Positions 8,313 to 17,024 are shown, numbered from the stretch's first letter. The stretch is DNA of 44,560 nt from Sulfuritalea sp. (GCF_017302275.1 NZ_JAFLDR010000036.1:1-44560), one strand, 5' to 3'. Notes: a model not told the origin generated them from the letters alone. Numbers and translations are program-made.

Positions 8313-9560
8313 TCAATCCTTTTCGTTAAGCCAGACCGGCTCGATCGGTGCCGGATTGCTCAGTAGCTTTTCGGTGGCTTCGATGACGCGATGGAAATGG
8401 CCGACCGTGATGTCGGCGCCGGCCAGGCCGCCGATGAAGCTCATCGACGGAATGTGGCGCCCGAGGCGATACAGCACACCCATGGTTTCCTGATACATCG
8501 GCCCGCAGTTCCAGCGGAAGCCCACCGAACGGTCGACCACGCCCAGCGCCTGGATCTTGTTCAGCGACTTCAGCAACGCCTCGACCGGGAAGGGGCTGAA
8601 GGTCTTGATCTTGATCAGGCCGACCTTCCTGCCGGCGTCTCGCGCTTCGTCGATCGCGTCCTTGGCGGCGCCGGTCATGCTGCCCAGGGTCATGATCGCG
8701 TAGTCGGCGCCGTCGAGGCGGTATTCCTCGACCAGTGGCGCGAAGCGGCGGCCGAAGCGCTGCGCCCACTCCTCGTGGATTTCCTCGATCACGCGCAGCG
8801 AATTCTGCATGCCCTTGCACTGGCCCTTGCGATAGCGGACGAAGGTCGACGGCCCCTTGCCGCCCGAACCGCCGGTCAGCGGGTCGACCGCCATCGGCCG
8901 CAGCGGATCGAGGGCGACGTGCCAATTCACGTCCTTGGCACCCATGAAGGCATCGACGTCTTTCTGGTTCGGCAGTTCGACACGCGAGGTGCCGTAGGAC
9001 AGGTAGTTGCCGTCGAGGCAGACGTTGACCGGCAGCATCACGTCGTGGTGCTCGGCGATCTTGAAGGCCATGATGGTGGTGTCGAGCACTTCCTGCACCG
9101 TCTCGCAATACACCTGCACCCAACCCACTTCGCGCACCGTCATCGCGTCCTGATGCCCGCCCCAGACCGACTGCGGCGTGATGCCGTCGCGCGTGACGAT
9201 GGACATGACGATCGGCAGGCGCATGCCCGAGGTGCGGAAATAGGGCTCGAACATGAAGGCCAGGCCCGGTCCGCAGGTCGCGGTGTAAGTGCGCGCGCCG
9301 GCCAGCGCCCCGCCCTGCAGCACGGACAGCACCGAATGCTCGCCCTCGGCATCGACGATGTCGGCATCCATCTTGCCGTCGGCGATTAGCTTGGCGACAT
9401 GCTCGACCAGCGAGGATTGGGGCGTGATCGGATATACGGCGACCATGTCGGGGCGCGCCAGGGCCACGCCCAGCGCGGCGGCCTCGTTGCCTTCGACCAG
9501 CATCACCTTCTGCCTGGCCGGCGCCGGCGCAGATGGCTTCTCCAATGTGCTTGCGCTCAT
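8313..9560 (-). CDS. padG: Phenylglyoxylate dehydrogenase, alpha subunit
   Basis: The 415-residue protein matches the alpha subunit of pyruvate:ferredoxin-type oxidoreductases. Near residue 43 is VYPITPQSSLVEH, followed by DAEGEHSVLSVLQGGALAGA and TATCGPGLAFM, the region that faces the TPP cofactor of the partner subunit. The C-terminal half carries the usual Rossmann-like domain (GADYAIMTLGSMTGAAKDAI). It works with PadI on phenylglyoxylate, CoA and NAD+ to give benzoyl-CoA. GAGGGAGGCCGC is its ribosome binding site. Upstream, a 13-bp duplication separates it from padF, where most neighbours overlap or are 2 bp apart. Confidence 0.9.
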   Translation of the reverse strand: MSASTLEKPSAPAPARQKVMLVEGNEAAALGVALARPDMVAVYPITPQSSLVEHVAKLIADGKMDADIVDAEGEHSVLSVLQGGALAGARTYTATCGPGLAFMFEPYFRTSGMRLPIVMSIVTRDGITPQSVWGGHQDAMTVREVGWVQVYCETVQEVLDTTIMAFKIAEHHDVMLPVNVCLDGNYLSYGTSRVELPNQKDVDAFMGAKDVNWHVALDPLRPMAVDPLTGGSGGKGPSTFVRYRKGQCKGMQNSLRVIEEIHEEWAQRFGRRFAPLVEEYRLDGADYAIMTLGSMTGAAKDAIDEARDAGRKVGLIKIKTFSPFPVEALLKSLNKIQALGVVDRSVGFRWNCGPMYQETMGVLYRLGRHIPSMSFIGGLAGADITVGHFHRVIEATEKLLSNPAPIEPVWLNEKD

Positions 9561-9622
9561 GCGGCCTCCCTCTGCTGAAAGTCGGCGCTGGGAACACGGC
9601 GATTGTTCATCATGCGGCCTCC
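9557..9622. repeat. 13-bp direct repeats flanking a 40-bp insert at the padF-padG junction
   Basis: TCATGCGGCCTCC occurs at 9557-9569 and again at 9610-9622. On the coding strand each copy reads GGAGGCCGCATGA, a ribosome binding site plus start and stop overlap. The 40 bp between them contain a copy of the 24-bp dispersed motif (9577-9600). The arrangement looks like an insertion with duplicated target, which would have split an original ATGA overlap of padF and padG while leaving the padG translation signals intact. Confidence 0.7.
9577..9600 (+). repeat. 24-bp dispersed motif, copy 1
   Basis: GAAAGTCGGCGCTGGGAACA followed by CGGC. Near-identical copies lie at 19661, 22941, 24201, 31408 and 37063. 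This one sits between padF and padG inside the 40-bp insert. Confidence 0.7.
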
Positions 9623-9906
9623 GGAATCATGGTGATCGCGCGCTGCGGGCATTCGTTGGCGCAGATGCCGCAGCCCTTGCAGGTTTTGAGGTTGAAATCG
9701 AACCAGGCGGGTTTTTCCTCGACGCATTGCACCGGGCAGTAGAGCCAGCACACGGCGCATTTCACGCACTTGTCGCGGTCGACCACCGGCCGCATGCTGC
9801 GCCAGTCGCCGGGCAGCATCGGACTCATGACGGTTGCCACGGGACTGAGGTCGTCGGGCACCTCGGCCTTGACCAGGTCGAACATCGGATAGCTCTTGTG
9901 CCTCAT
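9610..9906 (-). CDS. padF: Phenylglyoxylate dehydrogenase, ferredoxin (delta) subunit
   Basis: The 98-residue protein is a small 2[4Fe-4S] ferredoxin with two complete motifs, CVKCAVCWLYCP and CKGCGICANECP, as in the delta subunit of 2-oxoacid:ferredoxin oxidoreductases. It relays electrons from the TPP centre towards the flavin subunit PadH. The start overlaps the padE stop by 4 bp (ATGA). The last codons (PEAA) and stop lie in the right copy of a 13-bp duplication shared with the padG start region, so the 3' end has probably been altered by an insertion without changing the essential domain. Confidence 0.9.
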   Translation of the reverse strand: MRHKSYPMFDLVKAEVPDDLSPVATVMSPMLPGDWRSMRPVVDRDKCVKCAVCWLYCPVQCVEEKPAWFDFNLKTCKGCGICANECPQRAITMIPEAA

Positions 9907-10475
9907 GCCACAGCCCTTTGCGGAATGGTATGCACCACGGTTTCGTCATAGCCGCGCTGCAGCGCGTCCAGGTTTTGGCGCAGGCCGGCGTCGCGGAAAT
10001 CGGAATCCTCGAGCGAGCGCTTGAGCGCCTCGAGCGAGACGATGCCAGTGGTTTTGGCGAAAGCGCCCAGCATCAGCGTATTGGTGATCGGCTTCCTGAA
10101 AATCTGCAGCGCGATGCCGATGGCGTCGCAAAGCCCGACCGTGCCCACCGTGTCGGCAATGGCGACTTCTTCTAGCGGTCGGTTCGTTGCCTGAACCAAG
10201 GTGCCGCCGGGCTTGAGGCCGGCAAAGATATCGACCGACTTCGCCAGCGTCGGATCGACGCAGATCAAACAGTCCGGGGTATAGATGTTGGTCAGTTGGC
10301 GTATCTCGCGATCGCTGCAGCGCAGGAAGGAAACCACCGGCGCGCCGCGGCGCTCGAAGCCGAAGGACGGAATCGACACCGCATACTTCCCTTCTTCCAG
10401 CAAGGCAGCAGCCAGCATCGCGGCGGCCGTTACGGCACCCTGACCGCCGCGGCCATGAAAGCGTACTTCGTACAT
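9903..10475 (-). CDS. padE: Phenylglyoxylate dehydrogenase, gamma subunit
   Basis: The 190-residue protein is the gamma domain of 2-oxoacid:acceptor oxidoreductases. It opens with YEVRFHGRGGQGAVTAAAML, the signature that contacts CoA, and has IPSFGFERRGAPVVSFLR and CVDPTLAK further on. It starts after a perfect GGAGGAGACGGG site and heads the padEFGHI set, whose order (gamma, delta, alpha, flavin, beta) equals that reported for phenylglyoxylate:NAD oxidoreductase. The 63-bp gap to padD upstream contains nothing I recognise and is compatible with continued transcription. Confidence 0.9.
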   Translation of the reverse strand: MYEVRFHGRGGQGAVTAAAMLAAALLEEGKYAVSIPSFGFERRGAPVVSFLRCSDREIRQLTNIYTPDCLICVDPTLAKSVDIFAGLKPGGTLVQATNRPLEEVAIADTVGTVGLCDAIGIALQIFRKPITNTLMLGAFAKTTGIVSLEALKRSLEDSDFRDAGLRQNLDALQRGYDETVVHTIPQRAVA

Positions 10476-10538
10476 CCCGTCTCCTCCAATGCGGCCGGGC
10501 TCGTGGGCCCCGCCTGATGTCTGCTTCCCTGAATCCGA

Positions 10539-11459
10539 TTATCCCGCTTTGGCGCCCTGGATGGACTTCCATCCGGGTTTCACTTGCGGGCCGGGAACTC
10601 CCCGTCCGCGCGTCGGCAGGCGCGCCATCGACAGACCCTGCGTAAAGGCAGCCCGTCGCACCAGCGTGTACTTCATGAACCAGCCGCCGCCGACCGTCAG
10701 GAGCCCCCCCGCAAGTAGCCACCCACCCCGCCCGGGCGCCCCGGAAACTGCCAACGCGGCGGCGATTGCCGGCGCCGCATGGCCGAGCAGCAGCAGCCGC
10801 GACGACATCCCGTGCAGCACCTTGAGTGCCTCGTCGGGCGCGCCGTCGTCGTCCAGTCGGACGAGGTAGCTCTTCCAGAACCATGCGCGCAGGGCAACAA
10901 GCGCCACCAGGACCAGGGCAATCCATGAACTGCCCGCCGCCCCGAACCAGGCGGCGACGCAGGCCAGAAAGCCGGCGCCCTCCGCGAGCCCGGTGGCCAT
11001 CATCAGCGGCACGCTGGCCGGATGGCGCCAGGCGGGAATGCCCTTGTTCGCGGCCAGAATGCGCGCTTGGCTGTAGAGGAAGGCCAGGCCGCAAATCCCG
11101 GCAAGGACGATGAGTCCCCGCATCCCCGTCAGCAGCGCAAGCCCACCCGTGGCAAACACGACAAGGGCCACCACCGCTTCGCGCGTCATCCACGAGGTGG
11201 CGAAATGCCGATAGACGTTCATCGCGCGCCAGGGGCGCCCGATCTCGAACCAGACGCAGGTCAGGCCGGTGGCGATTAGGGCGAGGCCCAGCAGCAGCGC
11301 AATGCGCGCGGCCGGCGTTTCGATGCCGGCGAACGCGACAGCGAGCAGCAGGCCACCGCCGGCCCCGCCGCAGATGAAGTTGGCGGCGGCACGCCAGTCC
11401 CAGTTGCGCTGTTGCTTGGGCGCCGCCAGCGCGGCCGCGCGAGGGGTTGAAGGCTTCAT
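10539..11459 (-). CDS. padD: Phenylacetyl-CoA:acceptor oxidoreductase, membrane anchor subunit
   Basis: The 306-residue protein is very hydrophobic with about eight membrane helices and resembles the DmsC/NrfD class of quinone-reacting anchors. The stretch FEIGRPWRAMNVYRHFATSW is typical of that class. It would carry electrons from PadC into the quinone pool and hold PadBC on the membrane, in line with the membrane-bound enzyme described for phenylacetyl-CoA oxidation. The start overlaps the padC stop by 4 bp. The C-terminal tail is basic and probably cytoplasmic. The identification rests on gene order together with the membrane profile. Confidence 0.85.
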   Translation of the reverse strand: MKPSTPRAAALAAPKQQRNWDWRAAANFICGGAGGGLLLAVAFAGIETPAARIALLLGLALIATGLTCVWFEIGRPWRAMNVYRHFATSWMTREAVVALVVFATGGLALLTGMRGLIVLAGICGLAFLYSQARILAANKGIPAWRHPASVPLMMATGLAEGAGFLACVAAWFGAAGSSWIALVLVALVALRAWFWKSYLVRLDDDGAPDEALKVLHGMSSRLLLLGHAAPAIAAALAVSGAPGRGGWLLAGGLLTVGGGWFMKYTLVRRAAFTQGLSMARLPTRGRGVPGPQVKPGWKSIQGAKAG

Positions 11460-12103
11460 GACTTGTCCCAGATGTAGTAAACGCTGGGCTCGGTGCCCAG
11501 TTCTTCGTGCATGCGGAAATGCTGCGTCTCGGCCAGCAGGTGCCTGACGCTGCTTGCGCCATCCTCGATGTCGCCGAAGTCCATGGCGCCGGAGATGCAG
11601 GAATTGACGCAGGCCGGCGTGACCTCGGGGTCGACGCCGGGCGTCTGTCCGCTGCGCTCGGCGTGGTCGATGCGGTCAACGCAAAACGTGCATTTCATCG
11701 AAACGCCAACCCGCGCCGGATCGAAGCGCTTGGCCTCGGCGGCCATCGGCGCATCGCCATAGGCGTAGTGCGGCTCATGGACGATGGAACGCGCGTCGTA
11801 GGGACAGGCCATGACGCAGTTGGCACAACCGATGCACAGGTCGTAGTCGATCGCCACCAGGCCATCCGCGCGCTTGGTCGTGGCGCGTGTCGGACAGACC
11901 TGTTCGCAGGGCGGATTGCCGCAATGCATGCAGGCCACCGGCAGGAATGTGCGGCGCACGTCGGGAAACTCGCCGCTCTCGATGTCGAGCACCCGCCGCC
12001 ACTGGATACCGGGCGGCGTCGCGTTGGCGCCCTTGCAGGCGGCGGTGCAGGTCTGGCAACCCACGCAGCGGCGCAGGTCGATGGTCATCACATAACGGGT
12101 CAT
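11456..12103 (-). CDS. padC: Phenylacetyl-CoA:acceptor oxidoreductase, iron-sulfur subunit
   Basis: The 215-residue protein has four cysteine groups of the DmsB/NrfC type: CVGCQTCTAAC, CMHCGNPPCEQVC, CIGCANCVMAC, and a split fourth group CTFC plus a distant CVNSC. These should bind four [4Fe-4S] clusters linking the molybdenum subunit PadB to the anchor PadD. No Tat signal is present, so the complex probably faces the cytoplasm. The ATG at 12103 overlaps the padB stop (ATGA) and padD overlaps its own stop, which makes padBCD one translational unit. A longer in-frame extension lies inside padB and is not used. Confidence 0.92.
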   Translation of the reverse strand: MTRYVMTIDLRRCVGCQTCTAACKGANATPPGIQWRRVLDIESGEFPDVRRTFLPVACMHCGNPPCEQVCPTRATTKRADGLVAIDYDLCIGCANCVMACPYDARSIVHEPHYAYGDAPMAAEAKRFDPARVGVSMKCTFCVDRIDHAERSGQTPGVDPEVTPACVNSCISGAMDFGDIEDGASSVRHLLAETQHFRMHEELGTEPSVYYIWDKS

Positions 12104-14856
12104 GCCGTTGCCCTCCCTTCCATGCGCCGTACCGCCACCCGCACGATATCGGCACCGGATCCGGTGGCGTCGGTCAGGTCCAGCGACATCGGGGCGATAC
12201 TGTTGAGGCTGGGCGCTTCCATCGTCTTGGCGAAGGGGGTGGCCCAATGGTCGAACTGGCCGATGATGACCAGCGTGTCCGGCCGCACGCCCTGCACCAG
12301 CGCGGCCTTGCCGTAGGTGGCGCCGATGTGGGAGCGCACCTCGATGCGGTCGCCCTCGGCGATCCCCAGGCCCGCCGCGGTGTTCGCATTCATGATCACG
12401 CCGGCATGGCCGCGCAGGTTCTGCGCCACTTCATGCATGACCTCGATCGCGGCGTTGCCGCCCGCGTGGTACTGCATGCTCTTGGTGGTCAGCAGCCAGA
12501 AGGGGAAATCCGCCGGCTTGGCGCCGGCCTTCTCCAGGTTGGCGATCCAGCGCCCCGGCACGTCATGCCATTCCGGCAGCGCTGTGTACTCGGACAGCTG
12601 CTCGTCCCACCAGTTCATCTTCTTCTCGTGCAGGCGGCGACCGAGTTCGCGGCCGGCGCGCATCAGACGCTCCTGGTAAGGCAGTTCGTAACGAAGGCCA
12701 TGTTGTTCCATGGTCGGCGTCAAGTACCACTCCAGGCGCGACATCGGCACGGTGTAGAAACCGTTTTGCCTGAACCAGGCGAGGTCGTGTTCCTCTCGCC
12801 CATCGGACAGCGACAGGGTCGCGGCTCGGCAAACCGCGTCCCAGATTTTTTCGGGTGCCAGGTCGCCAGCCGGATCGAGGCTGTAGTCGTAGCCCTCGCT
12901 CTTCAGCGGCGCGACGCCGGAGATGCCCTTGTTGATCGCCTTGACATATTTGTCGAGCAGGCCGGTACGCCGGGCGAGCTCGGTGGTGATCCAGGTGAAA
13001 TCGCGCGCCTCCCCCTGCGGTTCGACAGCCTTGGCGCGCAGGGTCACACCCTTGTGGTCCCAGAACTGCTCCATGTACTTCGTGCCGCCCATGCGGATCA
13101 TCTGCGTCGATTCGAGGTCGGTGGCCTCGGGCAGCAGTACGTCGGCCATGTAGTTGGTTTCGTCCACCGTGTAGGCGAAACAGGCCATGAAGGGAAATTT
13201 GGCCGCGACCTCTGCCAGGTGGCGCGTGTCCCAGAACGAAATCGACGGATTCGAGCGATACACCAGCCAGACCTCGGGCAAGGTCGGCATCGGCATGCTC
13301 CAGTCGTCGGGCCGCTCGTTCTGGAACATCCAGGCCAGTTGCGTCGGCCCCAGCGCCTGGCTCCAGGCGCCGTTGTGGCCGACTATCGGCACCAGGGTCT
13401 GGTGCAGGTTGCGCGTCGAGGGCGCCTGCTGCCATTCTTCCTTGCTGGTCGGATTGAAGTACTGGACCATGAAGCCGTCTTCGCCCGGCGCCACCGAGAG
13501 ATGGCGGTTGTCGCGCGACTTGTTGAGGCGCACGGTGGTGCCGAGCAGGCCGCCCGGATTTTCCAGGGCGCCTACCAAGGCCGCCAGAACCGTGCGTGCC
13601 CAGCAGCATTCGTAAGCGCCCCAGCCGTTGTTGACCGACTTGCCCAGCGTCACCGCGACCGGCCGCAGGGGCAGGGTCTTGCCGTCGATCACGATGGTCT
13701 CGCCGATGCTGGCGGCCTCGAGGTATTCGTTGGCGATGCGGCGGATGGTTTCGGCTTTGACGTCGCAGATCGTCTCGGCCCATTCCGGCGAATACTTTTC
13801 GATGTGCGCGGACAGCATCTCGTAGGCCGTCTTGCCTTGGACGTCGCTGTATTCGCGGCGCTCCTTGTCGGCATCGACAACCAGGGCCTTGCTGACGCGG
13901 AAGCTGCCAGCTACGGCCGGCTTGATGCCCGGCGTGTCGTGGGCGACGGCCGTGGCGCTGTTCTCGTCCCACACCAACGGCTTGCCGCTTTGCGGATCGC
14001 GCAGGTAGAGCCCGTCCGGCGCTACAAGATAGGGCGAGGCGGTACGGTCGCGCAGAAAAGGAATGTCGAGCTTGTTGAGGCCGTTCTCGCGCACCAGGAC
14101 ATGGATCAGGGCAAACAGGAAGGCCGGGTCGGTCTTCGGCCGGATCGGCACCCACTCGGCGGAGCACGCCCCGGTGGCGGAGAGATGCGGCTCGACCTGG
14201 ACGCGCTTGTAGCCACGCACGCGGGCATCGGCATGGCGGATCACGGCGCACGGTCCGCCGGTGACATCGACGTTGGCGCCGACCGCGATGTTGTAGCGGC
14301 AGTTCGGCGTGTCGGCGGCGACGGTGAAGCCGCGGTGCCAGAACTCGCCATAAAGGTGTTCGGAATGCACGCACTTGACGCCCTGGCCGGAACCGAAGCT
14401 GAAATCGACATCGCCCCAGGCGGCGAGGAAGGCCGGGAAGGTGCCCATGTAATTCGACGGCGTGCCGCCGTGGCCGAGGCTCACTGCGACGCGCGGCAGG
14501 CCGGCGTCGTCGACCAGGCCCTTGGCGCGCACCGCCTTGAGCTTGTCGGCGACGATGTCGAGCGCCTCGTCCCAGGATATCGGCACGAAGCCTGGATCCT
14601 CGTTGCGCCCCTTCTTCGGGTTGGTCCGCTTCATCGGCGTGCCGATGCGGTTCGGGTTGTAGGTCTTCTGCACCAGGCCGTAGGCCTTGACGCAGACCTT
14701 GCCCTTGGCCGGATGGACGTCGGCCGCGGCGAAGTTGGGTTCAATCTCCGTGGCGATGCCATCCACTACCTTGACCGTCATCAGGTCGGGACCCGATACG
14801 CAGTTGTAGCAGTAACTGGGCACATGCTTGACCGACTTGGGCTGGGCTGCTTCCAT
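12100..14856 (-). CDS. padB: Phenylacetyl-CoA:acceptor oxidoreductase, molybdopterin catalytic subunit
   Basis: The roughly 918-residue protein belongs to the DMSO-reductase family of bis-molybdopterin enzymes. With PadCD it oxidises the methylene carbon of phenylacetyl-CoA to the keto level, giving phenylglyoxylate. The N-terminal cluster motif is unusual: SYCYNCVSGPD gives C16 and C19, the expected third cysteine is P23, and the last is C55 in KGKVCVKAYG. H11 could be the fourth ligand. The C-terminal half has the family cap domain (GHAGVIMNANTAAGLGIAEG). I favour ATG 14856 because AAGGAA is correctly spaced there; ATGs at 14862 and 14880 are possible. No Tat signal is seen. FdhD, encoded upstream, probably activates the cofactor. 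Confidence 0.9.
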   Translation of the reverse strand: MEAAQPKSVKHVPSYCYNCVSGPDLMTVKVVDGIATEIEPNFAAADVHPAKGKVCVKAYGLVQKTYNPNRIGTPMKRTNPKKGRNEDPGFVPISWDEALDIVADKLKAVRAKGLVDDAGLPRVAVSLGHGGTPSNYMGTFPAFLAAWGDVDFSFGSGQGVKCVHSEHLYGEFWHRGFTVAADTPNCRYNIAVGANVDVTGGPCAVIRHADARVRGYKRVQVEPHLSATGACSAEWVPIRPKTDPAFLFALIHVLVRENGLNKLDIPFLRDRTASPYLVAPDGLYLRDPQSGKPLVWDENSATAVAHDTPGIKPAVAGSFRVSKALVVDADKERREYSDVQGKTAYEMLSAHIEKYSPEWAETICDVKAETIRRIANEYLEAASIGETIVIDGKTLPLRPVAVTLGKSVNNGWGAYECCWARTVLAALVGALENPGGLLGTTVRLNKSRDNRHLSVAPGEDGFMVQYFNPTSKEEWQQAPSTRNLHQTLVPIVGHNGAWSQALGPTQLAWMFQNERPDDWSMPMPTLPEVWLVYRSNPSISFWDTRHLAEVAAKFPFMACFAYTVDETNYMADVLLPEATDLESTQMIRMGGTKYMEQFWDHKGVTLRAKAVEPQGEARDFTWITTELARRTGLLDKYVKAINKGISGVAPLKSEGYDYSLDPAGDLAPEKIWDAVCRAATLSLSDGREEHDLAWFRQNGFYTVPMSRLEWYLTPTMEQHGLRYELPYQERLMRAGRELGRRLHEKKMNWWDEQLSEYTALPEWHDVPGRWIANLEKAGAKPADFPFWLLTTKSMQYHAGGNAAIEVMHEVAQNLRGHAGVIMNANTAAGLGIAEGDRIEVRSHIGATYGKAALVQGVRPDTLVIIGQFDHWATPFAKTMEAPSLNSIAPMSLDLTDATGSGADIVRVAVRRMEGRATA

Positions 14857-14872
14857 GTTCATTTCCTTAACG

Positions 14873-14982
14873 TGAAACAACTTGCTCGAAGGGACGGGTG
14901 ATAGTCGAGCGATGCGAGCCGATCAGTAGCCCCCATGAGGGGGATGGGGGGCGGACCTTCATTTCGCCTTTTGCGTGTTTCA
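14873..14982 (+). repeat. Dispersed G-rich intergenic element, copy A
   Basis: Starts with TGAAACAACTTGCTCGAAG, passes GAGCGATGCGAGCCGATCAG, then TAGCCCCC-ATGA-GGGGG and GGGGGGCGG, and ends GTGTTTCA. TGAAAC and GTTTCA form a terminal inverted repeat. It fills most of the fdhD-padB gap, with its left end about 17 bp upstream of the padB start. Confidence 0.65.
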
Positions 14983-15014
14983 TGATCAGAGGGTGGCTCT
15001 CGCTGCCATGAGCA

Positions 15015-15830
15015 TCAATGAATGCGCTGGGGATGCGTATAAACGCAGTGGCGCTCGCCGCGAACGAACCCCACCAGCGTGACGCCGGACTCTTCCGCGA
15101 CCCTTACCGCCATGCCGGTGGCCGCGGAGACCGCCGCCACTACCGCGATACCCGCGGCGGCGGCCTTCTGCACGATTTCGTAGCTGGCGCGACTGGTCAT
15201 CAGGACGAAGCCGGCGCCGAAATCGCCGCGCTGCGCGGCGACCGCGCCGATCACCTTGTCCAGCGCGTTGTGGCGACCGACATCCTCGCGCACCAGTTTG
15301 ATCGCGCCCTGCGCGTTGCACCAGGCGGCCGCATGCACGGCGCCCGTCAGGCGAAACAATCGCTGCATCGATTCGAGGCTGGCCAGCGCCCGCGGCAGGG
15401 CGCCACTGGATAGGACGGCCTCCGAATCCACGCGGGACGCGCGGCGCTTCAATTGATCGAGGCTTTCGGTACCGCACAGGCCACAACCGGTGCGGCCCGC
15501 CATGCTGCGACGGAATTCCTTGAGCTGCAGGGCACGCTCTGCGGATACCCGCATCTGTATCTCGATGCCGTTGTCGCGCTCCATGACATCGAGGTCGAGT
15601 ATCTCGCCGGGACGGCGGACGATGCATTCGCTGAGGCTGAATCCAAGGGCGAAGTCCTCCAGGTCATCCGGCGTCGCCATCATCACCGCGTGGGAGATCC
15701 CGTTGTACACCAGCGCCACCGGAGTTTCCTCGGCAACGCTCTCCTCGCCGCCAATGACAATGCCTCCGACCCGACGCTGCACGCGGTAGCTGTTGTGTGC
15801 CTCGATGCCTGCGCCTGCCTCGATTTGCAT
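15015..15830 (-). CDS. fdhD: Formate dehydrogenase accessory sulfurtransferase FdhD
   Basis: The 271-residue protein is close to the usual FdhD length. It has the sulfur-transfer motif GCGLCGTESL with its two cysteines, LVREDVGRHNALDKVIG, and MTSRASYEIVQKAAAAGI, all typical of the family. FdhD moves sulfur from a cysteine desulfurase to the molybdenum cofactor of DMSO-reductase-family enzymes. No formate dehydrogenase is encoded here, so PadB is the likely client. The start at 15830 (MQIEAGAG) fits E. coli FdhD in length and follows CAGGTA; a longer frame would overlap the promoter. It is the first gene of the minus-strand pad block and is divergent from paaX. Confidence 0.9.
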   Translation of the reverse strand: MQIEAGAGIEAHNSYRVQRRVGGIVIGGEESVAEETPVALVYNGISHAVMMATPDDLEDFALGFSLSECIVRRPGEILDLDVMERDNGIEIQMRVSAERALQLKEFRRSMAGRTGCGLCGTESLDQLKRRASRVDSEAVLSSGALPRALASLESMQRLFRLTGAVHAAAWCNAQGAIKLVREDVGRHNALDKVIGAVAAQRGDFGAGFVLMTSRASYEIVQKAAAAGIAVVAAVSAATGMAVRVAEESGVTLVGFVRGERHCVYTHPQRIH

Positions 15831-15879
15831 TACCTGACTCACCGGATGGTCGGGGCAGCGTATTGCCCCCAGTGACAAT

Positions 15880-15922
15880 ACGATACAATTTATTTGCTTC
15901 CATAGCAAGCATTTTGTATCAT
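15880..15922. promoter_or_regulatory. Overlapping divergent fdhD/paaX promoters with GATACA operator half-sites
   Basis: Plus strand: TTGCTT (15894-15899), 17-bp spacer, TATCAT (15917-15922), towards paaX. Minus strand: TTGCTA (complement of 15903-15908), 17-bp spacer, TATCGT (complement of 15880-15885), towards fdhD. The -35 boxes are only 3 bp apart. GATACAA (15882-15888) and its inverse TTGTATC (15914-15920) each overlap one -10 box and are 32 bp apart centre to centre, about three helical turns. A dimer or tetramer bound to both could silence both promoters. Confidence 0.7.
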
Positions 15923-16049
15923 ATTAGAAACGCCTTATACGGAATACGGGATACGCCGGCTTCAAATACAATGCCCGCAACGCGGTTGTTGCCAGGCATC
16001 CGGTCCGCGCCACCCCACCGGAGCCGCGCCCTCATCGACGAAAGCCAAC

Positions 16050-17006
16050 GTGAAAAGCCGACACCTGACCCAGTGGATCAAGGACTTCCTCGACCAGCAC
16101 CCGACCCGCGCCAACTCGCTGATCATCACCATCTACGGCGACTTCATCGCACCCCACGGCGGCACGGTCTGGCTCGGCAGCTTCATCCGCCTGGTGCAGC
16201 CGCTGGGTCTCAACGAGCGCATGGTGCGCACCAGCGTCTACCGGCTTTCCCAGGAAAAATGGCTGGTCTCCGAACAACTCGGGCGCAAGAGTTACTACAG
16301 CCTGACCACCTCCGGCAGGCGCCGCTTCGAGCACGCCTACCGGCGCATCTACAGCATCCCGCAGGACACCTGGGGCGGCGAGTGGCAGCTGGTGCTGATT
16401 CCGGGTTCACTGGCCAATCCGCAACGCGACCAGTTGCGCAAGGAGCTGGCCTGGGCCGGCTACGGCGCGCTGGCCTCGGGCATCCTCGCCCACCCGTCGG
16501 CCGATAGCGAAGCCCTGCTCGACATCCTCCAGGAGAGCGGCGCCCACGACAAGGTGGTCGCCATGAAGGCGCTCAACATCAGCGCCCTGACCAGCAAGCC
16601 TTTGCAGGAACTGGTCCATGAATGCTGGAACCTCGACACCCTGGCGGCCAAGTACCTGGATTTCATTGAATTGTTCCGCCCCGTCCTGCGCACCCTGCGC
16701 GCCGCCAACAGCCTCGATCCGGAGCAATGCTTCCTGGTCCAGACCCTGTTGATGCACGATTTCCGCCGCGCCCTGCTGCATGATCCGCAACTGCCTTCGC
16801 AATTGCTGCCGGCGGACTGGAGCGGCGGCGTCGCGCGCCAGTTGTGCCAGGACCTCTACCGGATCACCTACTCGTTGGCCCAGCAGCACCTGCTGCAGGT
16901 CTGCGAAACCGCGAGCGGGCCGCTGCCGGCCGCGGCGCCCTATTTCTATGAACGCTTCGGCGGTCTGGAGCGCGCGCCGGAACCGAAGCCGCCGACCACC
17001 GTCTGA
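16050..17006 (+). CDS. paaX: PaaX-family transcriptional repressor
   Basis: The 318-residue protein matches PaaX in length (about 316) and layout. The N-terminal winged helix contains ANSLIITIYGDFIAPHGG and VWLGSFIRLVQPLGLNER, then MVRTSVYRLSQEKWL, the likely recognition region. The C-terminal part corresponds to the ligand and dimerisation domain, which in E. coli responds to phenylacetyl-CoA. It starts at a GTG codon with only a weak ribosome binding site, so modest expression is likely. It is divergent from the pad block, has half-sites over its own promoter and probably controls pad, itself and the downstream synthetase/thioesterase pair. Confidence 0.88.
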   Translation: MKSRHLTQWIKDFLDQHPTRANSLIITIYGDFIAPHGGTVWLGSFIRLVQPLGLNERMVRTSVYRLSQEKWLVSEQLGRKSYYSLTTSGRRRFEHAYRRIYSIPQDTWGGEWQLVLIPGSLANPQRDQLRKELAWAGYGALASGILAHPSADSEALLDILQESGAHDKVVAMKALNISALTSKPLQELVHECWNLDTLAAKYLDFIELFRPVLRTLRAANSLDPEQCFLVQTLLMHDFRRALLHDPQLPSQLLPADWSGGVARQLCQDLYRITYSLAQQHLLQVCETASGPLPAAAPYFYERFGGLERAPEPKPPTTV

Positions 17007-17024
17007 TTCTGCTGGATATCAACC

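Noticed and set aside
11887-14901. A 1004-codon open frame on the plus strand opposite padB and padC
   Set aside because: It is a shadow of strongly coding high-GC minus-strand genes; its translation is rich in R, H and G with no recognisable domain.
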